Assembly: GCA_015698045.1 (NCBI GenBank)
Contig: BLAL01000176.1
Location: 124,001-188,000, forward strand
Length of the DNA: 64,000 nucleotides
Source: Rhizophagus clarus
Lineage: Eukaryota > Glomeromycota > Glomeromycetes > Glomerales > Glomeraceae
Reading direction: 5' to 3'
The notes beneath the pieces were generated by a model that saw only the letters and a list, made by a program, of their open reading frames with translations, was not told the origin of the DNA and made no database searches. This document shows positions 38,786-50,401 of this stretch, one piece after another. The first letter of the stretch is position 1, and each line of letters starts with the position of its first letter. The position numbers and the translations under genes are program-made.

Positions 38786-41406
38786 ATGGTCCTTTTAGAA
38801 AATGGATATTCTTTAATCTGTGAAAACTTTACGATATCCGAAGAAACGAAAAATATAACGAATAATATATTAATATCATCATCATCATCATCATTAGTAA
38901 ATAATCCTTCATCAAAGATAAATGTAATATCAAGATGTGTTTGCGATTTTAGAATAAATTTTAGTGGTTGTGAGGAAGAAAATTTATTAAGAACATTACA
39001 TTGGATATTAGTACCATATTGTATAATACTTATAATGATAGCGATTGGATTTTTGTATTATAGAAATTATATATTAAAACAATCTTTTTGGTTATCTTCT
39101 ACCAGAGAAAGAGGTTATTTAAGACCAAGACCTCAAGAGGTTATTCATGTAACTACAATCGTATTTAATTTATGTGAGTGTGAAGCAAATATGGTGTGTC
39201 GTAATTCGTAAGGCGCAGTGACTAATCATTTTTCTTAATTTTTAGTTCACGTGACTCACATATTAATCGTATTATTTGACGCGTATCCAAATTATACCAT
39301 TGCAGAAAGTGAGTGAAATTAATTCAACATCTTACTTTTTAATAAAAAAATGATGAATAACTAATGAATTTTTCACGATCGATCAAAAAGTTGGTCAAGA
39401 TTTAAGTAGAGAATTAGCCATTGGATTAGCTTTAATCTATCCCATAAGCATAAGTAAGTCAAAAAAAAAAAAAAAAAAAAAAAACGAAAAAAAAAAAATT
39501 CTTTTCCTGATTTTATCTCTCCATTCTTATTTTTCATCAGTTTATACAACTCCGACAAGGGAATCAAGAAATGAACTTACAAGTAGTAATATTAAAAGTC
39601 CACCAAATAGATATATAGTAGATATATTAGGTTTTTTATTATTAATATTACCAATATCAACATTATTTCCATTTGCATGGATGACAGGACATTATGTAGA
39701 TACAAATGATTTAGAAAAAGCGAATTCAATTCGTAGAATACATAATTTAATTTGGGTTATATGGTTGTTGATCTTTTTAATAAGTTTGATTTATAATTGG
39801 TATAAATTATTTATTATTATATGGAATCATATTAAAGAATTAAAACGTAAAGAAATTGTTAGTGGTACTTCTGATATGCAATGGACTGTTTCAACTTTAA
39901 GACGTGCCGCAATTCATGTAAGTAATTACGCGTTTACGCCGTGTCACTAATTTTTTTTAACGAAAATTTTTAAAATTTTTATTTACTTTCTTTTTTCTTT
40001 CTAGTTGTGTTTGGCAATTTCTTCATTGGTTATTATTATGACAGTATTTTTAATCATGTCATTCACATACGGTTATTTTCATTTATCACATACAATATTT
40101 AATTATAATATAAATATTACTTATGTAATTGTATGGAATTTTACAATACCAATATTACAAAATATAATTCAATTCTTTTTCATATACAAGTAAGTTATTT
40201 ATTCTCCTGTATTAACAAGGTTACAACAAAAATAACAATTAACAACTCATTTTTTTTTTTAGAATAATAAAACCAAAAACAAAGCATCCTAGCTCATCGA
40301 TGACAAGTCGGTTTACATTAACGAACACAACGAAAAAAGATGATAAAAGGAGAATGGAAGATTCTTTACGTGATGATGAATATTTAATAGGAGGAGGTAA
40401 TGGTGGAACGTTAACAACTACTTCTACTCCACTAACACCATCATTTACTCCAGCAGTAATAAACGCACCCACAACCACAACCAGAACGATATCAACAAAT
40501 ACTAATAATACAGATTATTTTACTCATTCTAATTCAAATGGATTAAATGCTGCTGCAATGAATTCAATGACAAATAATATTTTACAAAATAAGTCTAGTA
40601 TTGAAATAAATCGTAATAAAGCGTATGAAAGGTTAAATTCAAGAAGATCTTTATCAAGATCGAATTCACAAATTTTAACATCCATCGCTATTGGAGAAAA
40701 TTCAAATATTGAAGAAAGTAATTCAATATATCCATCCTTTTTAACACCGAAAAATGATTATTATAATAGAAATTCTATTAAAAGACCTTTATTCATATTT
40801 TCCGATGAACAAACCAGTGATGAAATAATTGATTTAAATAGTACAGTTTTTGGTAATATTAGTAATGGTAAACGAATAAGTGCGGAAAGTGCCGGAATAA
40901 AAAGAATAAGTAAAAGTAGTAGTAGTGTAAGAATAAGTGTAGGAACAAATACAAATGCTAGTATTGGTGGTAATGAAAATTCAAATAATTTAGGAGTAAG
41001 AAGAATTTCAGGACACATTAAACATCAAAAATCATTTGAAAGCTCAATGGGATTAATCGCCGAGGAAAATTCTGATGGATTACATCGAACAATTATGACA
41101 AAAAGAAATCATAGTAATGTGAGCGTAAGTAGAGAAGCATCTGATGCTACTTCTACTACCGTAGTAACTACTTCAACAACTTATACTGCTAGTACTACTG
41201 TATGTACTACTACTACTGTAATAAGTCCAATAGCAGCAGCAGCCGCTAAAGCTTCTTGGAATAAACCTGATATTAATGATCATTTGAATGTTGATGAAAG
41301 AAAAAGATTATCAGCAGATTCAATGGAAAAACGTGAATGGTTAACCAAACGTCCTGTATCCCCTATCCTTAGAAGAAAAACTTTATCAAAATTACCTAAT
41401 TTATAA
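38786..41406 (+). CDS. Seven-span receptor-like membrane protein with long Ser/Thr-rich tail
   Basis: Six exons: about 38786-39173, 39246-39309, 39391-39453, 39540-39915, 40004-40190 and 40261-41406. A short N-terminal ectodomain has sequons (NFT, NIT) and a Cys cluster (RCVCDFRINFSGCEE). Seven hydrophobic spans follow: ILVPYCIILIMIAIGFLYY; VIHVTTIVFNLFHVTHILIV; ELAIGLALIYPISIIY; DILGFLLLILPISTLFPFAW; LIWVIWLLIFLISLIYNW; LAISSLVIIMTVFLIMSFTY; VIVWNFTIPILQNIIQFFFI. About 380 cytosolic residues then have Thr-rich tracts (APTTTTRTISTNTN, TSTTYTASTTVCTTTT), Arg-Ser clusters (RRSLSRSNS) and an end RRKTLSKLPNL. Topology resembles a fungal GPCR with a phosphorylatable tail, but I recognise no named family. 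It is the only intact copy of four, and kinase K4 lies 1.3 kb downstream. Confidence 0.78.
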
Positions 41407-42712
41407 AAAAAAAAAATAAGATTCTTAGATTTAAAAAAAAAACTTTATTTTAATTTGTATTAATGTATTTATATATATAGTATATTATATTATTCTTTTT
41501 TCTATTTATCTTTATTTTGATGGGTGGGTGGGGTTTGTTCTTTTCTTTTTTCATTTGTATTATACGATATTTTCTCTTTGTTTGAATTTTTTCAGTTATA
41601 TACAGTATATGTGTACATATATATACATGTGTATTAATATTTAATAGTGAAGCTTAAATTAAAAACTTTTTTTAGATATCATGCAACCCACGATATTTGA
41701 AAATAGAAAAAAAAAAATTTTTTTTTTTTAATTCTCAAGAATGTGTTTTTAAAATTTCCAAAATAAAAGTCACGACTCACTTTATTTATAAGAATATACA
41801 TAAGTGTAATGTTTCTTAATATTAAATTATTTTACTATTAGAATATAATTATCGAGACTCTCACGCATACTGGTCATTGTATAGTATATATGAATAAATT
41901 AAATTAATGAAATAAAAATTTAAATTTAATAATATAAATTTTTAAAATATTTTCTTTTATAAGAAATTGTGAATATGTTAGTTAAAAAAGTATACTAATT
42001 TTGATAATAAATTTAAAATAAAGGTCAGCCATTATTGCTATGTAGCAACTCTTGAATTTTATACTTATTCGAATACAATATATCTTTAAAAAGTACACAC
42101 ATCTTTGTGAAATTATAACTAGCGAGTTACACAGCATTCTTCAATTCGCCTAGAACATCCAAAGAAAGAAATGTATTTTCGATTTTGAACATGTGTCACT
42201 TATGTGCTTGCTCATTTTGACGGAAGATGCAATTTTTCAAATGATTGATGGTAAAATGTCTTTAGCTTTTATCTTTACAATTAAAATATGTTTTGGCAAT
42301 TGTTAAATACCATTTGTATAGTTTGTCGAATTTATAAGCCAGTATCTAAAAATTTAGCAGACTTGGAAATGATGATCGGCTTACATTTTGTCAGCGCAAT
42401 CGAAATTATATCTTTATTTAAAATAACCATTTACGAGTCAGATAGATTAGATCTTATCAATTGATCGTGAGAATTAAAAATTGAACAATATTTAATTTTT
42501 TTGTGATAATCAGATAATGCTTAACAAAGAAATTTTTTTATGAATTACTATATTTGGTCTAATGCTGTTTTTCACGCACAAATATTGTAATAGTTCAAGT
42601 ACAAATTCGTGCATTTTTATTCTCCGTTTTTTTTTACTTAATATAATTCTGAATTTATTAATTAAATTGCTCGTATATAAAATTATAATTCATATAATTC
42701 AAATTAATTTGT
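41407..42712. other. Conserved spacer between receptor and kinase
   Basis: This is collinear with 48269-50401 (minus two insertions) and, inverted, with 15.4-16.2 kb. It has ggtgggtggggtttgttc near 41.52 kb, a palindromic gtgtacatatatatacatgtg near 41.61 kb, and conserved blocks tttgtgaaattataactagc (about 42.11 kb) and atttggtctaatgctg (about 42.55 kb). I see no gene. It probably holds the receptor 3' UTR and the kinase promoter. Confidence 0.55.
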
Positions 42713-44574
42713 ATGGAAGAAAAGCCAAAGGATTTATGGGTATATGCTGATATTAGTAAATATCAGGTAATATAAATTCACTTTATTATTAATTAATTAA
42801 AATAAATTGAATTTTTGTTGTTAAAATTATAATAATTTTTTTGATCATTAAAAGCTTCATGTTACAGTTTCTACTATTGGTTCAACTACTGGATTAGAAG
42901 ATGCGGATGAAAGAATAGTTTATATGGAAGATTTAGAGAAAAGAAAACAAGCATATGGAATATGCGGAGAATGTAATGAACCTGGTACAGGAGAATATTG
43001 GTGTCATCCTTGCAATGCTAAAAGATTTAAGGATAACTTTAAAAATTGGACTAGTGGAAATAAAGTTATTGATGAATTTATACAACAATCACAACTTAAT
43101 GCTGTACATTATGAAAAATATCTTGAATGGATACCTTTTGAAAAATTTCAAAATATCACTTATATTGCAGAAGGTGGATTTGGTAAGATTTATTCAGCTG
43201 AATGGCCTGAGGGATTTATTATCTATTGGGATATTGAAAATCAAAAATGGATTAGGCATAAATATAGTAAATATGCATTGAAAAGTTTGAATAATTCTTC
43301 TGATATTTGTTCAGATTTTTTAAATGAAGTAATTTATATTTACTTTAACTTTTATTTAGCAATCGTACTTACACTTAATCATTAATAAAATTTCCTTTTA
43401 ACAATTAGATTAAATCTCATCTTCAGATTTATCTTAAAGATGTTATTACATGTTTTGGAATAACTCAAGATCCAAACACTAATGAGTATATGATGGTTTT
43501 ATTTTACTGTTCTAAAGGAAATTTGAGAAATTATTTAACTAAATCTGAATCTTATATAAATTATAAATCAAAAATTGACGGATTACAACAAATTGCAAGA
43601 GGACTTTTTGATATTCATAATTCTGGATTTGTTCACAAAGATTTTCATTCGGGTAATATATTGCATAATGCTTATTTTCCATTTATAAGTGATTTAGGAA
43701 TGTGTCAACCAGCAAATAAGCAATCAATCAAGGAAGAAGGAATTTATTGAGTATTACCATATATGGCGCCAGAAATTTTATGTGGACATCAATATACAAA
43801 AGCAGCAGATATTTATTCATTTGGAATAATAATGAATGAGTTTCTTTCTGAAGAAATTCCTTTTAATGATATTCCTCACGATAAATTTTTAGCTATTCAA
43901 ATATGTAAAGGATATAGACCAAAAATTTCTAAAGATGTACCAAAATTACTTGCGGATTTGATAATAAAATGTTGGGATGCTGAAATAGAAAATAGACCAA
44001 CTACGAAAGAATTGTATCAAATGTTAACAAAATGGAATGATGAAATTAAAAATGTTGAAGATAGTGAAATTTATTCTCAAGTAAAAGAATGCGATGAAAT
44101 AAGAAGAAAAAATTTTGGAAGCAAATCAAATAAAGATAAATCCATTAACATTCAAACACATCCACAAGCAGTTTATACTAGTAGGCTTCTAAATTTTAAA
44201 GATCTTCCAAAGCCAGTAAATTCTTCAGATTTATCATCTTTCCAAGTTAATTTAGGTAAATTTAACTTGTTTACTTTTGTTCTGAAATCTATTTATTTAC
44301 ATTATTTAATTTATATATATATATTTTTCCTAATAGATGCTGAACATGCTATTCAATCAACATTAGCGAATTCGCGTAAGTATTTTTCTTAATTATCACT
44401 ATAATCATTTCATTTACATTTATTAACGATCAAATATTATTTTATGAAATTTACAGTTTCAGCTCAATTAAGTGAATTAGGTAATTTATTATTTATTTAT
44501 ACGTGTTTTATTATATTTCCTATCTGATTTATTTATTTATTTTTGTAGAACTAAAAGAATTTTGGCAAAAATAA
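42713..44574 (+). pseudogene. TKL-family protein kinase K4, interrupted by one in-frame TGA
   Basis: It has the same exon plan as K3 and K5: MEEKPKDLWVYADISKYQ, then the Cys module (CGECNEPGTGEYWCHPC), IAEGGFGKIYSAEW, YALKSL, HKDFHSGNIL, SDLGMC, and the tail ending LKEFWQK. The codon after KEEGIY, GGA (Gly) in the other copies, is TGA at 43748-43750. Translation would stop in the activation segment, just before the PYMAPEIL motif and the whole C-lobe. Downstream the frame stays open to the end, so the lesion looks recent, is polymorphic, or is a base-call error. APEV.LRG has also become APEI.LCG. It lies 1.3 kb downstream of the intact receptor-like gene. Confidence 0.8.
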
Positions 44575-45577
44575 TATTGAATTAAGTTACTTTTCCCTTT
44601 AATAGTTGAAGTTAATGGTTTAAGTAACTTGAAGAGCATGTCGATTAATAGTTGGAGTTAGTCTTATTGTTATTTTTATTTTATCTTTATTTTTATATTT
44701 GTACTTTTGTTTTTTATATTTACGTATACATATCATTTTATTAAAATTTCTTTTTTCAAATTATTTTTATACGAATAAAACAAATATTTTCGTGCAAATT
44801 AAATAATTATTGTTTGATTGTCTAAATGTAAAACTACATACAAGTACATTAACCTTGTGACTATTAATACCTTAGGTTTACACATATTTCTGGGGTCAGC
44901 AGCATTAAGTAAAATTCATTTGAATTGTATGAAAGGGGTAAAAAATACAATTATTTCCATCAGTAACACATCAAAATATCGATCGGTTGCGATTACTTTA
45001 TCTTGGAAGGGTAAAATAGTTTTACCGATTGTTCTTCCTTAGGACAATGGGCAACAGAGGGTAGATTAGTTCCGATTGAAGCACAATTATACCTCTTTCA
45101 ACAGGTATTCCGGCGATTTCTCCTTTCTACACGTTAAGAATCGTCAGGCAATACGTCTAACAAGCGGCTATAATTTACGATGCAACAACTCGGACAGGAA
45201 TTGTTAATAAATCATTAGAAATAACTTTCCTATGAGCCCAAAAGTAAAAACCCATTATTAGCAACGTTAAAAATAAGGCTTTTTTCCTTTTAAACTCATA
45301 AGTAAGTCATTTTTAGTGCTCAAAAAATTTACTGGACTTTCAATAAAAGGTAAGCCAAATAAGCACAATTTTACGCCAATAAACTTAGTTTTTATATTAT
45401 ATTTTAACAATTAGTACTTTAGTTTGCCGTGACGTCAGATTCCGCACTATTATATAATTAGCCCCGATTTTCAATATAGGACTCTCTACTTTATATATGG
45501 ACCACGAATTAAAATTAAATATATATTTTTTTTCATTTGTGTTTATTGCAATAATTGGTAATTTTTGGGGTTTTGTT
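44575..45577. other. Kinase 3' flank then unassigned sequence
   Basis: To about 45.04 kb this is the kinase 3' flank, collinear with 52.4-52.9 kb and inverse to 13.0-13.4 kb. From 45.05 to 45.58 kb the composition is less AT-biased (for example gattgaagcacaattatacc, aatcgtcaggcaatacgtct), suggesting a decayed coding fragment, but no frame or family could be identified. Confidence 0.45.
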
Positions 45578-46033
45578 TTTTTTCGCACCTGCGATAGGAC
45601 CCAGAAATATATATATAGGGGTCAGGTGGCGAAAAAAATTTTTTATATGAGCTGTCCGCATTTTTTTCAGGGCCGGAATTACGATAGTGCTAGTCATTTT
45701 CTAAATTAAGAAATAAATCTTTGACCAGCACTATCTAAAATTATTCACAAAAGGAAAGATCTACATGGTTTTTATGGTTCATTGTACGCAAACTCAAACC
45801 TGACCCTTTTATGTATATTTCTGGGTCCTCCTGCGATACATCGCACCCTGAACACTCTGGGCAAAATTACGTAATGCCGGGCAAAATTAAACATGTGACA
45901 TTTAACTAGAGGTGTGAAAAATAGATTTTTTACAACTGAAAAAATTCTATCCCCAGAGCATATAAAAAAATGAAAAGGGGAGAATCTGACACAAGTAAAA
46001 AAAAGGGAGCGATGCATCGCAGGTGCGAAAAAT
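45578..46033. mobile_element. MITE-like element with TTCGCACCTGCGAT arms, about 456 bp
   Basis: The ends are inverted copies: ttcgcacctgcgat at about 45583-45595 and atcgcaggtgcgaa at about 46015-46028. Inner blocks are inverted too: aggacccagaaatatata near 45596-45614 against tatatttctgggtcct near 45812-45830, and ggggtcagg near 45617 against cctgaccc near 45799. A target duplication cannot be defined because the borders are T and A runs. The middle carries agaatctgacacaagt and no ORF of note. Confidence 0.6.
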
Positions 46034-46433
46034 TATTAAATCCTTTTTATTAATACTTGCAAAATTAACAATAATGCTTTTTACTTTTATTAACCACGAA
46101 TGTTAATTTTATCTTTTCCCTTTTGAGAGGTTATGTTCTCACAAATTTCATTCGTTTTTAAAAATTAATGTGCATAATTATTTAATGTTTGAAAAATTTT
46201 TATTTAGAGTTACTGTATCAGTTAGAAAAAACAATTTTCTTTTTTAAAAAAAAGTTTGTTTTGTATTAAATAAAAAAAGAATGGTGTCATAAATATATAA
46301 TTATTATTTATTTTAATATAATGAGACATTTTATTTGAATTTTTTTTTATTTGATTGATATAAATTGGATAAAATAATTATTAATAGATTTACATTATTA
46401 TAATATAACGATAATATAATCAAAGAATAATAA

Positions 46434-46540
46434 TGTTATATTGGGATAATTAGTGTCAGGATATTGAGTGTCGGGATATTGAGTGTTGGGATATTGAGTG
46501 TCGGGATATTGAGTGTCGGGATAATGAATGTTGGGATTAA
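46434..46540. repeat. 15-bp minisatellite, gatattgagtgtcgg
   Basis: Six to seven copies of a 15-base unit with variants (gatattgagtgtcgg, gatattgagtgttgg, gataatgaatgttgg) form a short array. The antisense strand is open through it as a YPDTQ pentapeptide repeat, but there is no supporting gene context, so I treat it as non-coding. Confidence 0.8.
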
Positions 46541-46677
46541 TGAAGTTTCGGAATTTTGAAATTTTGGGATTAGGATTTGTCAGGATTTTGAAGGGATTCT
46601 GATCATCGGGATTTTGTAGTAGATCCAATTATTTGATATATATAAAAAATTAAATAGAATGCGTAGGTAATAATATT

Positions 46678-48268
46678 GCCGATTTTTTTTTAACAAGTTT
46701 GAATTATAGTTGGTATATATTGTTATATGGAATCATATTAAAGAATTAAAACGTAAAATAATGCTTCCGATATACTGTTGTCACTTTAAGACGTGCTGCA
46801 ATTTATGTAAGTAAATACGCGTGTCACTCGAGAAAAAAGTTTTTTTTTAACGTAGATTTTAAATTTTATATACTTCCTTCTTTCTGGTTGTGTTTGGCAA
46901 TTTCTTCATTGGCTATTATTAGGACAGTATTTTAATCGTGTCATTCATATACGAACATTTTATCTATTACATACAATATTCAACCATAATATGAAGTGTA
47001 GAATTTTGCAACACCAATATTACAAAATTTAATTCAATTCTTTTTCAAAGTAAGCTATTTATTCTATTAACTCTCCCGCATCAACTAAGTATCGACAATG
47101 ACAATTAACAAATCATTTTTTTTTTTTTTTAGAATAGATTGAAAATAAACATCCTAGCTCATCAATGACAAGTAGATTTACATTAACGAACACACCGAAA
47201 AAGGATGATAAAGGAGAATGGAAGATTCTTTACGTGATGATCAGTATTTAATAGGAGGAGAAGATGGTGGAAAACTACTTCTACTCCACTAACACCATCA
47301 TTTACTCCACCAGTAACAAACACACCCACAACCACAACCAGAATGATATCAACAAATACTAATGATATATATTATTTTAGTCATTCTAATTCAAATGGAT
47401 TAAATGCAGCTGCAATGAATTCAATGACAAATAATATTTTACAAAATAAGTCTAGTATTGAAATAAATCGTAATAAGCGTATGAAAAATTAAATTCAAGA
47501 AGATCTTTATCATCATGATCTAATTCACAAATTTTAACATCTATCACTATTGGAGAAGATTCAAATATTGAAGAAAGTAATTCAATATATCCATCCTTCT
47601 TAACACCGAAAAATGATTATTATAATAGAAATTCTATTAAAAGACCTTTATTCATATTTTCGGATGAACAAACCAGTGATGAAATTGATTTAAATAATTT
47701 AAATAGTACAGTTTTTAGTAATATTAGTAATGGTAAATGAATAAGTGCAGAAAGTACAGGAATAAAAAGAATAAGTAAAAGTAGTAGTAGTGTAAGAATA
47801 AGCGTAGGAATAAATACTAATGCTAGTATTAGTGGTAATGAAAATTCAAATAATTTAGATGTAAGAAGAATTTCAGGACACATTAAACATCAAAAATCAT
47901 TTGATAGTTCAATGGGATTAATCGCCGAGGAAAATTCTGATGGATTACATCGAACAATTATGACAAAAAGAAATCATAGTAATGTGAGCGTAAGTAGAGA
48001 AGCATCTGATGCTACTTCTACTACCGTAGTAACTACTTCAACAACTTATACTGCTAGTACTACTGTATGTACTACTACTACTGTAATAAGTCCAATAGCA
48101 GCAGCAGACGCTAAAGCTTCTTGGAGTAAACCTGATATTAATGATCATTATAATATTGATGAAAGAAAAAGATTATCAGATTCAATGGAAAAACGTGAAT
48201 GGTTAACCAAACGTCCTGTATCGCCTATCCTTAGAAGAAAAACTTTATCAAAATTACCTAATTTATAA
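46678..48268 (+). pseudogene. 5'-truncated, frameshifted copy of the seven-span receptor-like gene
   Basis: The match to the intact gene starts abruptly in exon 4 (taacaagtttgaattatag, compare taataagtttgatttataa) and continues through exons 5 and 6 to the stop. Exons 1-3 are missing. Exon 4-5 remnants carry small deletions, and the tail has several frameshifts and stops in its first half. The last 360 bases (47912-48268) are nearly identical to the intact gene and keep an open frame (MGLIAEENSDGLHRTIMTK..RRKTLSKLPNL). It is followed by K5 in the same order and spacing as the intact receptor and K4, so it belongs to a tandem duplicate of the cassette. Confidence 0.85.
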
Positions 48269-48346
48269 AAAAAAAAGAAATAAGATTCTTAGATTAAAAA
48301 AAAAATAATTTTATTCTAATTTGTATTAAAATGTATTTATATATAT

Positions 48347-48905
48347 TGTAAATGCCAGTTCTTTTATGCTTATGAAAATAAGCGTTGTATATATGTAGCA
48401 GAAGGTTTTTTTTAATTAAATGTAAATGCGAAAATGAAATAAAATATAATAAATTACTAATAAACGTTTCACCGTTGCGAAGGTTACACGATCAACTTAA
48501 ACAAAAAAAACGTAAATTAATCGGTTGCGAATAGGTAATGCATACACTAGCAATTACACTCAGGCGCAAGCATTAATTTACAAATAAACTAACACTTTAA
48601 CAACGAGATAACTTATTAAATAAATGCTTTATTTATTTAAAACGAAATTATCTGTTTTTACATTGATTAAAAACGCCTATATTTATACAAAAAACAACTA
48701 CACTAAATTTATTTGACATATCTAACACATCACATAGATGCTACTTATTTCATATATTTCACATATTTGTTATATTGCATATGTTTAACATATCAAACAT
48801 TTGCAATATTCGTAACATTTATAACATTCGTGACATTCGCAACATTCGTAACATTCGCAACATTCGCAACATGATCAGAGATCACGTAACTGTTCGATCG
48901 TAACA
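48347..48905. mobile_element. Candidate solo LTR, about 559 bp
   Basis: The element starts TGTAAATGCC and ends GATCGTAACA (TG...CA borders). A 4-base repeat, atat, flanks it on both sides (48343-48346, 48906-48909). The paralogous spacer at about 41.47-41.50 kb runs through without this segment, which proves an insertion after the cassette duplicated. The right part holds a degenerate direct repeat of acattcgcaacattcgtaac. No internal retroelement region is present, so it is a fossil left as a single terminal repeat; the family is undetermined. It is younger than the tandem duplication. Confidence 0.55.
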
Positions 48906-50401
48906 ATATTATTCTTTTTCTATTTATCTTTATTTTGATGGGTGGGCGGGGTTTGTTCTTTTCTTTTTTCATTTGTATTATACGATATTTTCTTTGGTTT
49001 TGAATTTTTTCAGTTATATACAGTATATGTGTACATATATATACATGTGTATTTATATTTAATAATGAAGCTTAAAATTTAAAAAAAAAAACTTTTTTTT
49101 AGATATCATGCAACCCACGATATTTGAAAATAGAAAAAAAAAGTTCTTTAATTCTCAAGAATGTATGTTTTTTATAATATTTTTTCTTTCCAAAATAAAA
49201 ATCACGACTCACTTTATTTATAAGAATATGTTATTATTAGAATATAATTATTGAGACTCTCACACATACTGGTCATTGTATAGTATGTAATGAATAAATT
49301 AAATTAATGAAATAAAAATTTAAATCTAATAATATAAAATTTTAAAATATTTTCTTTTATAAGAAATTTTTTTATTGTGAATATGTTAGTTAAAAAAGTA
49401 TAGTTATAAACATTAATTTTGATAATAAATTTAAAGTCATTATTGCTATGTAGCAACTCATGAAAATCATTTGAACTTTATACTTATTCGAATACAATAT
49501 ATCTTTAAAAAGTACACACATCTTTGTGAAATTATAACTAGCGAGTTACACAGCATTCTTCACCATGAAATTTTTTGTGTAAAAAATATGCAAAATTTTG
49601 TGTATAAAAAAATTGATTTGCACACCCTGAAAATGCAAATTATTTGCATATTTAATATATAAAGTGTAAATTTCATGCAATATATTATGTTAATTAACTT
49701 TGTACAAAAAATTATATATGCAATATTGTTAACTATATTGCATAAATTTTGAGAAATTAGGTATTTATACAATATTGAATACCCTGAAAATTTCGTGAAG
49801 TTCAAAATATCAGTTTCGGATGAGCAAGGTCCTAGAACATCCAAAGAAAGAAATGTATTTTCGATTTTGAACACGTGTCACTCATGTGCTTGCTCATTTT
49901 GACGGAAGATGCAATTTTTCAAATGATTGATGGTAAAATGTCTTTAGCTTTTGTCTTTACAATTTAAAATATGTCTTGGCAATTGTTAAATACATTTTGT
50001 ACAGTTTGTCGAATTTATAAGCCAATATCTAAAAATTTAGCAAACTTGGAAATTCAAGATGATGATTGGCTTACATTTTGCCAACGCGATCGAAATTATA
50101 TCTTTATTTAAAATAATAATCATTACGAGTCAGATAGATCGGATCTTATCAATTGATCGTGAAAAGTAAAAATTGAACAATATTTTTTTTTGTGATGATC
50201 AGATAATGCTGTGACAAAAAATTTTTTTATGAACTACTATATTTGGGCTAATGCTGTTTTTCACGCACAAATATTGTAATAGTTAAGTACAAATCGTACA
50301 TTTTTATTCTCCGTTTTTTTTTTTACTTATTATAATTCTGAATTTATTAAATAAATTGTTCGTGTATAAAATTATAATTCATATAATTCAAATTAATTTG
50401 T
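48906..50401. other. Receptor-to-kinase spacer with a 270-bp private insertion
   Basis: Collinear with 41.50-42.71 kb. At about 49562-49832 a block without counterpart in the K4 spacer interrupts the conserved words acacagcattcttca and tagaacatccaaagaaag. The block contains accctgaaaatgcaaat and accctgaaaatttcgtg at its two thirds and its end, plus several gcatata motifs, and no gene. The rest repeats the conserved promoter blocks of K4. Confidence 0.6.

Noticed and set aside
40761-41018. Hydrophobic antisense frame within the receptor gene
   Set aside because: It is the complement of the Ser/Asn-rich tail and appears again opposite the pseudogene, as expected for a shadow.
46398-46628. Pentapeptide-repeat protein (YPDTQ) on the minus strand
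   Set aside because: It is a translation of the 15-bp minisatellite; there are no promoter, introns or conserved flanks.
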